Positions 26,718 through 36,645 of a DNA stretch of 41,635 bases are shown piece by piece. How positions within the stretch are numbered: position 1 is the first letter of the stretch; every line of letters begins with the position of its first letter. The DNA comes from Litchfieldia alkalitelluris (GTDB lineage Bacteria; Bacillota; Bacilli; Bacillales; Salisediminibacteriaceae): positions 4,475,795 to 4,517,429 of the forward strand of contig NZ_KZ119600.1 in assembly GCF_002153425.1 (NCBI RefSeq). Direction: 5' to 3'. Position numbers and translations under genes: made by a program. The notes under the pieces were generated by a model. It ran no database searches, was not told where the DNA came from, and worked only from the letters and a program-made list of their open reading frames with translations.

Positions 26718-29700
26718 TTACAGATTCCTTCTGTATTTCCCACCCACTTCATAGAGTGCACCAGTTATTTGGCCTAGGCTTGCTACTTTTACAGTTTCCA
26801 TCAGTTCCTCAAACAGGTTTCCTCCGGTCAAAGCTACTTCTTTTAGACGGGCCAAGGCCACCTGGGCCTCCTCCTTGTGCTGCTCTTGAAACTTCCGTAA
26901 GTTGCTTATTTGCTCTTCCTTCTCTTCTTTAGTCGCCCTAGCTAATTCCATTTCAAATTCTTCCTCTGAAGGAGGATTTGGATTGAGGTACGTATTAACT
27001 CCGATGATTGGGAGGTCACCATTATGTTTTAACGTTTCATATAAAAGAGACTCCTCTTGAATTTTTCCACGCTGGTATTGGGTTTCCATTGCACCCAGAA
27101 CACCCCCGCGATCGTTCATTCGCTCTAATTCAAGAAGGACGGCTTCTTCCACAAGGTCAGTCAGTTCCTCAACAATAAAGGATCCTTGCTGTGGATTTTC
27201 ATTCTTTGCTAATCCGAGCTCCTTAGTAATGATCATTTGTATAGCCATGGCGCGCCGCACGCTTTCTTCGGTTGGTGTTGTTACAGCCTCATCGTAAGCA
27301 TTTGTGTGCAAGGAATTACAATTATCATAGATTGCTAGCAATGCCTGAAGAGTCGTTCGAATATCGTTGAAGTCTACCTCCATGGCATGAAGGGAGCGCC
27401 CTGATGTCTGAATATGGTATTTCAACTTCTGACTTCGAGCATTCGCACCGTATTTTTCCCGCATAGCCACTGCCCAAATACGCCGGGCAACTCTGCCGAT
27501 TACTGTGTATTCAGGATCAAGTCCATTGCTAAAAAAGAAAGATAGATTCGGCGCGAAGTCATTCACGTCCATTCCGCGGCTTAAATAGTACTCCACATAA
27601 GTGAATCCATTAGCTAGTGTGAAGGCCAGTTGACTAATCGGATTGGCCCCCGCTTCGGCAATGTGGTAACCGCTAATTGAAACAGAATAGTAGTTTCTCA
27701 CGCGGTGATCAATAAAATATTGTTGGATATCGCCCATCATTCGGAGGGCAAATTCCGTAGAAAAAATACACGTGTTCTGTCCTTGATCTTCCTTTAAAAT
27801 GTCAGCTTGGACTGTTCCACGCACGGTTGACAAAGTAAACTCCTTGATTTCAGCACGCTCTGCCTCATTTGGATCTCTACCATTTTGTATTGCAAAAGCA
27901 TCTAATTGCTGTTGAATCGCTGTATTCATAAACATGGCCAAGATGATTGGCGCAGGGCCATTAATTGTCATAGATACGGAGGTGGTAGGTGCACAAAGGT
28001 CGAAGCCATCATACAATTTTTTCATATCATCGAGGGTACAGATGCTCACACCACTCTCCCCGACTTTCCCGTAAATATCTGGTCTGTAATCAGGGTCTTC
28101 CCCGTATAGTGTTACGGAGTCGAAAGCCGTGCTCAGACGTTTTGCCTCGTCATCTTTTGACAAGTAGTGGAAGCGCCGGTTCGTTCGGCTCGGGCCACCT
28201 TCGCCAGCGAATTGTCGCTTTGGATCCTCCCCTTTTCGCTTGAATGGGAAAACTCCTGCAGTGTACGGGAACTCGCCAGGAACATTTTCCTTGCGAACCC
28301 AACGAACAATTTCCCCATAATCTGCAAAACCAGGTAGGGCTACCTTTGGTATATCGAGGCCAGACAAACTTCTAGTCTTAAGCTCAGTAACAATTTCTTT
28401 ATCACGAATTTTTGTCACAAACTTATCTTGCTTGTATTTATCTTTTTTATCTTCCCATGTTTCTATCGTTTCCTTCGTTTCTTCACTTAGGGAATCAGCA
28501 ATTCGTTCCCGTAAACCTTCTATTCTGGCGTCCACTGGGCCCCCGACATCCCCGACGTTCCCGCTGTCCCCTGCATGCTCGACTTCCCTGATGTCTCCTG
28601 CTTGCCTGGCGTCTCCTGCGTGCCCGACGTCCACTGCGTTCCTTGACTTTGCCCCTCCTAATTCCCCCAACTCCTGGAGAGCTTCCAACGTTCCTTCTAC
28701 TTGGAATAAGCGCCTTGCTTTTTTTACTTCTTCTATTGTCTCATCATGGTACTGCTTTACGGATTGGGAAATCTCTCGTAAATAATGAACTTGCTCTGGA
28801 GGGATAATGACTTTTTTCAACGTGATTTCATCATTTTTCCCAAAATCAGTCTCCCATTTATCTTCACCGTATTTCCTCCTAAGCACTTGAGCTAGCTCGT
28901 AAAATAATCGATTTGTACCTGCGTCATTAAACTGGCTTGCGATCGTTCCATATACAGGCATTTCCTCTACATTCCTCTCAAACAAGGTATGACTTCGCTG
29001 ATACGCCTTTCGAACCTCACGTAAAGCATCTTCTGAACCTTTCCGCTCAAACTTATTTATAGCAATCAAATCTGCAAAGTCGATCATATCGATTTTTTCC
29101 AACTGTGTTGGCGCACCAAATTCACTTGTCATCACATACATGGACACGTCAGCAACATCGGTAATGGCAGCATCCCCTTGCCCAATCCCGCTCGTCTCCA
29201 CAATAATTAAGTCATAGCCAGCAAGCTTCACAACGCGAATCGCCTCTTCAATTGCTTTAGATAATTCCTGCCTGCTATCCCTCGTTGCTAAGGAACGCAT
29301 GTATACACGCGGGTGGTGGATGGCGTTCATTCGAATCCGATCACCGAGGAGGGCTCCTCCAGTTTTTCGTTTCGTAGGGTCTACGGAAAGAATGGCCAAT
29401 GTTTTTTCTGGAAAAGCCATTAAGTATCTCCGCACAAGTTCATCAGTGAGTGAGCTCTTCCCGGCCCCGCCAGTACCCGTAATCCCAAGGACAGGAATTT
29501 CTGATTGGATGCTCACCTCCGTAACAGCTTTAGAAAAAAATAAGTCAGCATTTTCTGAAATTTCTTCTTGGAAAGTCTTCTGTTCTGCAATACTTATCAG
29601 CCTTGCTACTGACTTTGAATCTTTCTTCTTCAGATTTTCCGTATCTAAATCTTCCACATCGTCCAATGGGAAATCACATAATTCTACCATTTCGTTTATC

Positions 29701-30098
29701 ATTCCCTGAAGCCCCTGCTGTCGTCCATCTTCTGGTGAATAGATTCTCGTAATCCCGTATTCTTGCAACTCTTTAATTTCCGATGGGATGATAACCCCAC
29801 CGCCACCACCGAATATTTTTATATGAGAAGCGCCACGTTCATGTAGCAAATCATACAAGTATTTAAAATATTCCACATGTCCGCCTTGATAGGAGGAAAT
29901 AGCAATCCCTTGCACATCTTCCTGTATTGCTGCCTGGACAATTTCATCTACGGAACGGTTATGTCCTAAATGAATTACTTCAGCCCCAGTTGCCTGCAGC
30001 ATTCTCCTCATGATATTAATAGAAGCATCATGGCCGTCAAATAAACTTGATGCAGTAACAAATCGAACTGCATGCTTCGGTTGATATTTCATTTCCAT
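26718..30098 (-). CDS. icmF: Fused isobutyryl-CoA mutase IcmF
   Basis: This is a 1126-residue adenosylcobalamin enzyme that interconverts isobutyryl-CoA and n-butyryl-CoA (some homologues act on isovaleryl/pivalyl-CoA). The B12-binding domain comes first ([12 protein letters not shown] at 21-32, His23 as likely cobalt ligand, and GGGGGVI at about 97-103). A MeaB-like GTPase chaperone domain follows (P-loop GTGGAGKSS at 208-216), then a linker and the mutase TIM-barrel domain (about 545-1126). This order defines IcmF. It is somewhat longer than usual because of a Gly/Asp/Ala-rich repetitive linker near 486-520. GGAGGGA lies seven bases before the ATG, and tetR ends one base earlier. Last gene of the operon. 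Confidence 0.95.
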   Translation of the reverse strand: MEMKYQPKHAVRFVTASSLFDGHDASINIMRRMLQATGAEVIHLGHNRSVDEIVQAAIQEDVQGIAISSYQGGHVEYFKYLYDLLHERGASHIKIFGGGGGVIIPSEIKELQEYGITRIYSPEDGRQQGLQGMINEMVELCDFPLDDVEDLDTENLKKKDSKSVARLISIAEQKTFQEEISENADLFFSKAVTEVSIQSEIPVLGITGTGGAGKSSLTDELVRRYLMAFPEKTLAILSVDPTKRKTGGALLGDRIRMNAIHHPRVYMRSLATRDSRQELSKAIEEAIRVVKLAGYDLIIVETSGIGQGDAAITDVADVSMYVMTSEFGAPTQLEKIDMIDFADLIAINKFERKGSEDALREVRKAYQRSHTLFERNVEEMPVYGTIASQFNDAGTNRLFYELAQVLRRKYGEDKWETDFGKNDEITLKKVIIPPEQVHYLREISQSVKQYHDETIEEVKKARRLFQVEGTLEALQELGELGGAKSRNAVDVGHAGDARQAGDIREVEHAGDSGNVGDVGGPVDARIEGLRERIADSLSEETKETIETWEDKKDKYKQDKFVTKIRDKEIVTELKTRSLSGLDIPKVALPGFADYGEIVRWVRKENVPGEFPYTAGVFPFKRKGEDPKRQFAGEGGPSRTNRRFHYLSKDDEAKRLSTAFDSVTLYGEDPDYRPDIYGKVGESGVSICTLDDMKKLYDGFDLCAPTTSVSMTINGPAPIILAMFMNTAIQQQLDAFAIQNGRDPNEAERAEIKEFTLSTVRGTVQADILKEDQGQNTCIFSTEFALRMMGDIQQYFIDHRVRNYYSVSISGYHIAEAGANPISQLAFTLANGFTYVEYYLSRGMDVNDFAPNLSFFFSNGLDPEYTVIGRVARRIWAVAMREKYGANARSQKLKYHIQTSGRSLHAMEVDFNDIRTTLQALLAIYDNCNSLHTNAYDEAVTTPTEESVRRAMAIQMIITKELGLAKNENPQQGSFIVEELTDLVEEAVLLELERMNDRGGVLGAMETQYQRGKIQEESLLYETLKHNGDLPIIGVNTYLNPNPPSEEEFEMELARATKEEKEEQISNLRKFQEQHKEEAQVALARLKEVALTGGNLFEELMETVKVASLGQITGALYEVGGKYRRNL

Positions 30099-30099
30099 G

Positions 30100-30771
30100 T
30101 TATCTTCCCTCCGAGTTTATGTTTGAGCGTGCTGGTTGAAAACTATGGTCCTTGATTTGGAACCCACGAAAAAGCTGTGCTATCTGCAAGTCACAATAAG
30201 CCTCTATATCGTATTCTTTTTGTATAATCCATCTTCTAAATGTCCACATATGACCTGCAACAAGAATGTTATGGCAAGCGAGGGAAATCTCCTCTTCATC
30301 AATGGTAATCAGTCCCTTTTCTATACAAGACCTGATCTCTTTTTCAAACATGACCTTCATGCTTAATTCCTTCTGTAAAACATAGTTTAACGCCTCTCCT
30401 GACAGTGCTTTTGACTCTTGGTACATGACAAGCACTTCGTCCTGTAAGTCATCCACGACTCGGAAATAGGATTGAATCACTTGATGGAGGCGTTCAAGCC
30501 CCACTAAATTTTTATCCACAAGTCGCTCCCATTTTTCCACAACCTCATCGTAAACAGCATCACAGACGAGATACAAAATATCTTCCTTAGAGCCTATATA
30601 TTCATAAAGCGTCCCAATGCTAAATCCAGAAGCCTGGGCAACCTCTCTCGTTGTTGTGCCATGATAGCCTTTTCTGTTAAAAAGCTCGACGGCGGCTTTT
30701 ACAATTTGTTCTCTTCTTGTCTTGATTAATCGTTCATCCTTTACTAGTGATGGTACTTTTTTCTTTTTCAT
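30100..30771 (-). CDS. TetR/AcrR family transcriptional regulator
   Basis: This 223-residue one-component repressor-type protein has an N-terminal TetR helix-turn-helix at about 20-65 ([20 protein letters not shown], then [12 protein letters not shown]), followed by an all-helical ligand domain. The ligand may be an acyl-CoA given the operon; this is inference. It does not look like B. subtilis FadR in the recognition helix ([11 protein letters not shown] against GVADGTIYLYF), so it is probably a different, local regulator. GGAGGAGG precedes the ATG by about 12 bases; an adjacent TTG is possible. It ends one base before icmF. Confidence 0.88.
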   Translation of the reverse strand: MKKKKVPSLVKDERLIKTRREQIVKAAVELFNRKGYHGTTTREVAQASGFSIGTLYEYIGSKEDILYLVCDAVYDEVVEKWERLVDKNLVGLERLHQVIQSYFRVVDDLQDEVLVMYQESKALSGEALNYVLQKELSMKVMFEKEIRSCIEKGLITIDEEEISLACHNILVAGHMWTFRRWIIQKEYDIEAYCDLQIAQLFRGFQIKDHSFQPARSNINSEGR

Positions 30772-30803
30772 CAACCGCTGCTTCCTCCTCCCAAGCACCC
30801 TTC

Positions 30804-30969
30804 TTATTCTGCTGCTCCTGTTCTCAAATTCTCAGATCTCAGTGAGAAAATCGAAAACCCCACTTCGTAAATTCCGTATGATTCAGTAACACTCAGTTTT
30901 TTCCTCGCTTCGCAGATTCCCGCATCATTCATTAAAAAACTCGATGGCCCCGCTTCCACAAGTTCCCTC
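30804..30969. repeat. degenerate 45-bp tandem repeat between meaB and tetR
   Basis: Landmarks C[A/G]CTTC[G/C] at 30861, 30906 and 30951, and ATTC-type words at 30826, 30871, 30916 and 30961, recur every 45 bp, giving about four diverged units. As 45 is a multiple of three, a minus-strand frame through it shows 15-residue pseudo-repeats, but it has no convincing start signal and overlaps the end of meaB. Confidence 0.55.
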
Positions 30970-31917
30970 TCAATTCTCCTCCCCCTCATCTTTCCACCGC
31001 TCGTATATATGCTCGGCAGCGTCATAAGGGTCTTGCGATTCACCTTCCGTATTCATATACTCCTCTACCACCTGTTCTATCTCAGCCGTAAAACGTTCAT
31101 GTAATCGACGCATCACTTCCTGCTTTCGTTGACTGAACCTCCGCTCAGTTTTCCTACCTGAGGAAATTAAGTAGTGATGGTGAGCCAACACCTCTTCCAC
31201 TACGTTCTCCATACCTTGTTTTTGCGTGGAAACCGTTTCTGTTATTGGTGGATTCCAATCTTCTTCTCCCTTTGTTATATGAATAAGATCCCGTAACTCG
31301 CCACGGAGCTGATCCACCCCCGGGAGATCCGCTTTATTGATGACAAAGAGATCGGCAATCTCCATAATGCCTGCTTTAAAAGCTTGAATGACATCTCCAC
31401 CAGACGGATATAGGACAAGAGCGACGGTGTCAGTTGTTTTCATAATATCCAACTCTGACTGGCCAACTCCAACCGTTTCCACAACAACAAGGTCAAATCC
31501 CGCTGCGTCCATTAAACGAACCACATCTTGACAAGCTTCAGATAATCCCCCTAAACTCCCTCTCGTTCCCATGCTACGAATAAAAACTCCCTCATCTTCG
31601 TCATGATCACGCATGCGGACCCTGTCACCAAGTAGAGCTCCACCTGAAAATGGACTCGTAGGATCTACAGCAACGACCGCCACTGTTTTCCCTTGTTTGC
31701 GCCATTCCTTAACGAGTCCATTGACAAGGGAGCTTTTCCCCGCACCTGGCGAACCAGTAATACCAATCGTTTGCGCACGACCAACATGGGGATAGAGGAG
31801 GGACAATAGTTTTCTATGATCTGAGCTTCGATTTTCAACAAGTGAAATCCCTTTAGCCAGAGCTCGATGATTCCCACTTACGATTTGTTCTGCGAGTTTC
31901 GTTGCGTCCATATCCAT
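30970..31917 (-). CDS. meaB: MeaB-type G-protein chaperone of B12-dependent mutases
   Basis: This 315-residue SIMIBI-class GTPase gates cofactor loading and protects acyl-CoA mutases from inactivation. Walker A GSPGAGKSS lies at 55-63. The switch region [20 protein letters not shown] and the base motif NKAD are present. Strangely, IcmF in the same operon already has a fused MeaB-like domain, so this stand-alone copy may serve another mutase encoded elsewhere or be a remnant of a split system. The start is uncertain: GGGGAGG precedes a TTG (31923) and the ATG used here, and GTG at 31932 overlaps it. Confidence 0.92.
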   Translation of the reverse strand: MDMDATKLAEQIVSGNHRALAKGISLVENRSSDHRKLLSLLYPHVGRAQTIGITGSPGAGKSSLVNGLVKEWRKQGKTVAVVAVDPTSPFSGGALLGDRVRMRDHDEDEGVFIRSMGTRGSLGGLSEACQDVVRLMDAAGFDLVVVETVGVGQSELDIMKTTDTVALVLYPSGGDVIQAFKAGIMEIADLFVINKADLPGVDQLRGELRDLIHITKGEEDWNPPITETVSTQKQGMENVVEEVLAHHHYLISSGRKTERRFSQRKQEVMRRLHERFTAEIEQVVEEYMNTEGESQDPYDAAEHIYERWKDEGEEN

Positions 31918-31966
31918 TTTCAATTGCCCCACCTCCCCTTGTTAAAATGCTCGCTCGCCAATTTTA

Positions 31967-33109
31967 TTAATCCTTCAACAGCATTTTTGAGATAACGAGT
32001 CTTTGCACCTCATTCGTTCCTTCATAGATTTGAGTAATCTTGGCATCACGCATATAGCGTTCCACAGGGTACTCCTTCGTATAGCCGTAGCCGCCAAACA
32101 CTTGAACCGCCTCTACTGTCACTTCCATTGCCGTATCCCCAGCAAATAGCTTGGACATTGCCGACTCCTTACCATAAGAAATGCCTTCGCTCTCACGCCA
32201 TGCAGCCTGATAGGTTAATAGTCTAGACGCCTCTATTTTTGTGGCCATATCTGCAATCTTAAATCCTATTCCCTGCTGCGCACCTATCGCCTTTCCAAAT
32301 TGCTTTCTTTCCTTCGCATAATCAACGGCTGCATCAAGGGCACCTTGTGCAATTCCTACTGCTTGAGCTGCGATTCCGTTTCGCCCACCATCAAGCGTCA
32401 TCATGGCAATCTTAAACCCTTCCCCTTCTTCCCCTAAACGGTTTTCAGCAGGAACGCGACAATTGTCAAAGATGATCTCAAGGGTAGGTGATGACCTTAT
32501 TCCTAACTTACTTTCCTTTTTCCCCATTGAAAAACCTGGTGTGCCCTTTTCTACAATAAATGCCGTGCACCCTTTATGTTTCTTCTCAGGCTCCGTCAAT
32601 GCAAAAACAACATAGATTTCCGCTTCTCCAGCATTCGTGATGAAAATCTTTGAACCATTAAGAATATAGTCGTCTCCATCTTTCACAGCTGTTGTTCTCA
32701 TAGCTGCTGCATCACTACCAGAACCAGGCTCTGTCAGTCCATATGCACCTAACTTTTTCCCTTCTGCTAGTGGACGGAGGAATCTTTGTTTCTGTTCTTC
32801 ATTTCCGAATTTATATATAGGCCACCCTGCTAAGGACGTATGGGCCGAAAGGGTAACACCCGTTGAGGCACATACTCTAGATAACTCTTCCACCGCGATA
32901 CAATAACTGAGGTAATCAGCACCAATTCCCCCATACTCCTCTGGCCACGGAATACCCGTTAATCCCAGCTCCCCCATTTGATCAAAGATAGAACGATCAA
33001 ATCGCTCTTCTTCATCACGCTCTGCTGCAGTAGGTGCTACTTCATTTTCTGCAAAATCACGAACCATTTTCCTAATCATTTCTTGTTCATCTGTTAGTTT
33101 AAAAAACAT
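31967..33109 (-). CDS. acdA: Acyl-CoA dehydrogenase (AcdA-like, short chain)
   Basis: This 380-residue FAD flavoenzyme oxidises short-chain acyl-CoA to the 2,3-enoyl-CoA and passes electrons to ETF. The catalytic base is E363 in [10 protein letters not shown], as in butyryl-CoA dehydrogenases. The FAD and substrate signatures [14 protein letters not shown] and [14 protein letters not shown] are present. The ATG has AGAGGGG eight bases upstream. It follows a paralogue by about 30 bp. By locus (fadF-acdA-rpoE in B. subtilis) this or its neighbour is the AcdA orthologue. Substrate is likely butyryl- or isobutyryl-CoA; not proven. Confidence 0.93.
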   Translation of the reverse strand: MFFKLTDEQEMIRKMVRDFAENEVAPTAAERDEEERFDRSIFDQMGELGLTGIPWPEEYGGIGADYLSYCIAVEELSRVCASTGVTLSAHTSLAGWPIYKFGNEEQKQRFLRPLAEGKKLGAYGLTEPGSGSDAAAMRTTAVKDGDDYILNGSKIFITNAGEAEIYVVFALTEPEKKHKGCTAFIVEKGTPGFSMGKKESKLGIRSSPTLEIIFDNCRVPAENRLGEEGEGFKIAMMTLDGGRNGIAAQAVGIAQGALDAAVDYAKERKQFGKAIGAQQGIGFKIADMATKIEASRLLTYQAAWRESEGISYGKESAMSKLFAGDTAMEVTVEAVQVFGGYGYTKEYPVERYMRDAKITQIYEGTNEVQRLVISKMLLKD

Positions 33110-33142
33110 GTCTACTTCCCCTCTTTCTTCTCTTCCCATTTA

Positions 33143-34282
33143 CTATTTCAACAGCTGTTTACTGATCACTATTCGTTGAATTTCATTTGTTCCTTCATAG
33201 ATTTGCGTCACTTTCGCATCTCGGAAATATCGCTCCACAGGGTACTCCTTCGTGTAGCCATAGCCACCGAAAATTTGGATCGCCTCTGTCGTTACTTCCA
33301 TTGCCGTATTGGAGGCAAATAGTTTTGCCATTGATGCTTCCTTCACTGCCGGCAATCCTTTTTCAATGCAATCTGCTGCTTGATAGGTAAGCAATTTTGC
33401 TGCCTCCACCTTCGTCGCCATGTCAGCAAGCTTGAACGCCACGCCTTGTTGCAATCCAATCGGCTTTCCAAACTGCTTTCGTTCCTTTGCGTAAGCAGTT
33501 GCTGCTTCAAGTGCCCCTTCAGCAATACCTAAGGATTGGGCTGCGATTCCTATGCGCCCCTTATTTAAATTAGCGAGGGCAATCTTTAAGCCTTCTCCTT
33601 CACGTCCGAGGAGGTTTTCCGCTGACACTTTTGCATCTGAGAAGGAAAGTGCCCTCGTATTCGAACCATGGATTCCCATTTTCTTTTCTTTCGCACCAAC
33701 CAATAGGCCTGGCGTATCCTTCTCGACGATGAAAGCACTGACACCTTTTGTACCAGCTGCAGGATCTGTTTTGGCGAAAACAACGTAAGTGTCCGCTGCG
33801 CCAGCATTTGTTATGAACATTTTTTCCCCGTTCAAAATGTAGTTTTGGCCTTCTTTGAACGCAGTCATTCTCATGCCCCCAGCGTCGCTCCCCGCGCCAG
33901 GTTCCGTTAATGCAAAGGCACCTAAATACTCCCCTGAAGCAAGCTTTGGTATAAATCGGCGCTTTTGCTCCGCAGTTCCAAAGTGTAAAATAGGGTTCGT
34001 GCCAACAGATGTATGAACGGATAAGATAACTCCAACCGTTGCACTAACCTTCGAAAGCTCATGAATGGCAATAATATAGGAGAGGTAATCCATTTCGGAG
34101 CCACCTAGGACCTCTGGAATCGGGATACCCATTAACCCTAGCTCCCCCATTTCCTTAATGATTTCAGTAGGGAACTCATCTGTTTCTTCCATCTTTTCTA
34201 CTGCTTTTGCCACTTTTTCTTCCGCAAATTGCTTTACCATGCGGCGCAACATTTTCTGCTCTTCTGTGAAAGTTAGCTCCAT
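33143..34282 (-). CDS. Acyl-CoA dehydrogenase (second paralogue)
   Basis: This 379-residue FAD acyl-CoA dehydrogenase has E363 in [10 protein letters not shown] and the motifs [14 protein letters not shown] and [14 protein letters not shown]. It is clearly a paralogue of the downstream gene, with the same domain order. Tandem copies suggest a division of labour, for example butyryl-CoA against branched-chain acyl-CoA (compare mmgC/bcd-type enzymes); which is which cannot be read from sequence alone. ATG at 34282 has AGGTG six bases upstream; a GTG three codons earlier overlaps it. It starts nine bases after the hbd stop codon. Confidence 0.92.
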   Translation of the reverse strand: MELTFTEEQKMLRRMVKQFAEEKVAKAVEKMEETDEFPTEIIKEMGELGLMGIPIPEVLGGSEMDYLSYIIAIHELSKVSATVGVILSVHTSVGTNPILHFGTAEQKRRFIPKLASGEYLGAFALTEPGAGSDAGGMRMTAFKEGQNYILNGEKMFITNAGAADTYVVFAKTDPAAGTKGVSAFIVEKDTPGLLVGAKEKKMGIHGSNTRALSFSDAKVSAENLLGREGEGLKIALANLNKGRIGIAAQSLGIAEGALEAATAYAKERKQFGKPIGLQQGVAFKLADMATKVEAAKLLTYQAADCIEKGLPAVKEASMAKLFASNTAMEVTTEAIQIFGGYGYTKEYPVERYFRDAKVTQIYEGTNEIQRIVISKQLLK

Positions 34283-34291
34283 ATATGTCAC

Positions 34292-35158
34292 CTAACCTTC
34301 ATAGTTGTAAAAGCCTCGGCCTGATTTTTTCCCAAGCCAGCCAGCCTTTACATACTTCCTTAACAAAGGACAAGGTCTGTATTTGTCGTCTCCAAAGCCT
34401 TCGTGCAGTGTTTCCATAATATAAAGGCATGTGTCGAGTCCGATGAAGTCAGCCAATGTTAACGGCCCCATTGGGTGGTTCATACCGAGCTTCATCACTT
34501 CGTCCACATCCTTTGGGCTAGCTACACCTTCATATACTGTAAAAATTGCTTCATTGATCATAGGCATGAGGATTCTATTAGACACAAAGCCAGGATAGTC
34601 GTTCACTTCCACTGCCGTTTTCTTCAAAGATACTGCCATTTTTTCCACAGATTCATAGACTTCCTGAGCAGTGGCCAATCCACGAATCACCTCTACAAGC
34701 TTCATCACAGGTACTGGATTCATGAAATGCATACCAATAACCTTTTCTGGCCGTTTCGTAGCAGCAGCAATTTCCGTAATAGGTAATGATGATGTATTAG
34801 TGGCTAGGATCGTTCTTTCTGGAGCAATATCATCTAGCTGAGCAAAAATTCTTTTCTTTGTTTCCAAGTTTTCAGTTGCAGCTTCAATCACGATATCTGC
34901 CTGTTCCGCATTAGACAGATGGGTAGATGATTGGATTCTTCTCAAAAACCTTTCCATATCCGCCTCTGCAATGCGCTCCTTATCCACTTGGCGCTGGAGT
35001 TGTTTCCTTATACTGGACAATCCTCCATCTACAAATTCCTCTTTCAAATCATGAAGAATGACATCATAGCCATTCATAGCACAAACTTGCGCAATACCTG
35101 AGCCCATCTGTCCTGCACCAATTACCATCACTTTTTTTATATCCATTCCAATCATCAG
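34292..35158 (-). CDS. hbd: 3-hydroxybutyryl-CoA dehydrogenase
   Basis: This 288-residue short-chain 3-hydroxyacyl-CoA dehydrogenase (MmgB/Hbd type) oxidises 3-hydroxybutyryl-CoA to acetoacetyl-CoA with NAD(P). The Rossmann motif GAGQMGSG is at 13-20. ATNTSSLPITEIA and the catalytic histidine in GMHFMNPVPVMKLVE are conserved, and NHPMGPLTLADFIGLD marks the C-terminal domain. There is no enoyl-CoA hydratase fusion, so the hydration step is supplied elsewhere. Start by AAGGGAG just before the first ATG; an ATG three codons later is an alternative. Confidence 0.94.
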   Translation of the reverse strand: MMIGMDIKKVMVIGAGQMGSGIAQVCAMNGYDVILHDLKEEFVDGGLSSIRKQLQRQVDKERIAEADMERFLRRIQSSTHLSNAEQADIVIEAATENLETKKRIFAQLDDIAPERTILATNTSSLPITEIAAATKRPEKVIGMHFMNPVPVMKLVEVIRGLATAQEVYESVEKMAVSLKKTAVEVNDYPGFVSNRILMPMINEAIFTVYEGVASPKDVDEVMKLGMNHPMGPLTLADFIGLDTCLYIMETLHEGFGDDKYRPCPLLRKYVKAGWLGKKSGRGFYNYEG

Positions 35159-35180
35159 CTCCCTTCGAACTCCTGGCTTT

Positions 35181-36359
35181 TTACACTTCAATCATCACAG
35201 CATCACCTTGACCGCCGCCACTACAGATTGCAGCTATTCCAATACCTCCGCCACGACGTTTCAACTCATATGCTAATGTCAAAATAATTCTCGTTCCACT
35301 CGCCCCTATTGGGTGACCTAAAGCAACAGCGCCACCATTAACATTAAGCTTTGCTGGGTCCAACTCTGCTATTTGTCCACTTGCTAAAGCTACTGCAGCA
35401 AACGCCTCATTCACTTCAAATAAATCAATTTCTGCAACAGACTTTCCTGTTTTTTTCAAAAGCTTATTTATCACTAACCCTGGCGTTTTCGGGAAATTCT
35501 CTGGCTCTACTGCAAGTTGGGCATGCCCCACGATTGTCGCTAATGGCGTAGCTCCTTGCGCCTTAGCCTTTTCCTCGCTCATTAAAACAACGGCTGCCGC
35601 ACCATCATTAACACCAGGCGCATTTCCAGCTGTAATCGTCCCATCAGCTCCAAAAACTGGCTTTAGCTTTGCTAGTTTCTCAATGGTTGTATCTGCCCTT
35701 GGAGACTCATCAGCATTGACAACTAAAGGATCTCCCTTTCGCTGTGGCACCTCAACAGGAACGATCTCCTCATCCAACCTTCCAGCCTCCATTGCTTTCA
35801 CAGCTTTTTGATGACTCTCAAACGACCACTTATCCTGTGCCTCACGGGTCAATCCACACTCAGAAGCAACACCATTTCCATACGTGCCCATATGAACGCC
35901 AGTGAATGTACAAGTCAGTCCGTCATGGGTCATCATGTCATGGAATTTTTGTTCTCCCATCTTGAAGCCAAACCTTGCCCCTTTGACAAAAAACGGTGCC
36001 TGACTCATGGACTCCATTCCACCGGCAACAACGGTTTCTTGCTCACCAGATTGAATAAGAATATCCCCTAACGTGACGCTACGCATGCCTGAAGCACAGA
36101 CTTTATTAATTGTTTCTGTTTCCGTTTCCCATGGTATTCCTGCTTCGTGCATCGCCTGTCGTGAAGGTAGTTGACCCTGTCCCCCCTGTAGAACAGACCC
36201 CATGATAACGTGGTCCACATCTTTCCCATCCAGGTTTGCTCGAATTAAAGCCTCTTTTATCGCCTTTCCCCCTAATTGTGAAGCTGTAAAACTCGATAGT
36301 TTGCCCCCTAGCTTACCAATTGGTGTTCTCGCACCACTTACAATTACTGTTTTCCCCAT
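35181..36359 (-). CDS. thl: Acetyl-CoA C-acetyltransferase (thiolase)
   Basis: This 392-residue thiolase cleaves acetoacetyl-CoA with CoA to two acetyl-CoA, or runs in reverse. The nucleophile is C88 (NKVCASGMRSV). The C-terminal catalytic histidine is H349 (ALGHPIGASG) and the second cysteine is C379 (CSGGGQGDA). First gene of the operon thl-hbd-acd-acd-meaB-tetR-icmF, with all spacings short. A palindrome and a near-consensus cre site lie 105-155 bases upstream. AGGGAGG nine bases before ATG. Confidence 0.95.
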   Translation of the reverse strand: MGKTVIVSGARTPIGKLGGKLSSFTASQLGGKAIKEALIRANLDGKDVDHVIMGSVLQGGQGQLPSRQAMHEAGIPWETETETINKVCASGMRSVTLGDILIQSGEQETVVAGGMESMSQAPFFVKGARFGFKMGEQKFHDMMTHDGLTCTFTGVHMGTYGNGVASECGLTREAQDKWSFESHQKAVKAMEAGRLDEEIVPVEVPQRKGDPLVVNADESPRADTTIEKLAKLKPVFGADGTITAGNAPGVNDGAAAVVLMSEEKAKAQGATPLATIVGHAQLAVEPENFPKTPGLVINKLLKKTGKSVAEIDLFEVNEAFAAVALASGQIAELDPAKLNVNGGAVALGHPIGASGTRIILTLAYELKRRGGGIGIAAICSGGGQGDAVMIEV

Positions 36360-36462
36360 TTTTTAAAGCCTCCCTTTTTTTAAAGGCTATGTTAAAATTT
36401 GAAGTTGATTTTTTAACAGAGCCCCATTAAAACTGGTGTCGCGCTGTTCGATATATGGTGGT

Positions 36463-36480
36463 TGATCGAACGCTCGCTCA
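36463..36480. promoter_or_regulatory. 18-bp palindrome upstream of thl, candidate TetR operator
   Basis: TGATCGAACGCTCGCTCA reads TGAnCGAnCGnTCGnTCA, symmetric at 14 of 18 positions, the size and style of TetR-family acyl-CoA regulator operators. On the minus strand TTGTCA (about 36494-36489) could be a -35 element whose -10 would fall inside this palindrome. Proposed target of the operon's own TetR protein; inference. Confidence 0.5.
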
Positions 36481-36497
36481 GTTCCCTTTGACAATGT

Positions 36498-36512
36498 TTT
36501 TAAGCGCTTACA
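36498..36512. promoter_or_regulatory. candidate cre site (CcpA) upstream of thl
   Basis: TTTTAAGCGCTTACA matches the cre consensus WTGNAANCGNWNNCW with one mismatch. Its position just upstream of the operon's palindrome fits carbon catabolite repression of acyl-CoA breakdown. Confidence 0.5.
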
Positions 36513-36645
36513 AATCTAGTGAACTACTTTCTTTAAAGATAACTTGAGAATAATATTTGTTGGAAAAACTACAGTCTGCTTCTTAGAGGTCACTTAAAAA
36601 GAATCTATATTTGAAGAATTGGCTTTTATTTATAAGGCCATTCAT

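Noticed and set aside
30100-30771. The TetR protein as FadR itself
   Set aside because: Its recognition helix and following residues differ from B. subtilis FadR as I recall it. It sits in the icmF operon, which lacks a FadR box.
30804-31043. 79-codon minus-strand frame between meaB and tetR
   Set aside because: It overlaps the end of meaB in another frame and consists of the 45-bp repeat; no start signal.
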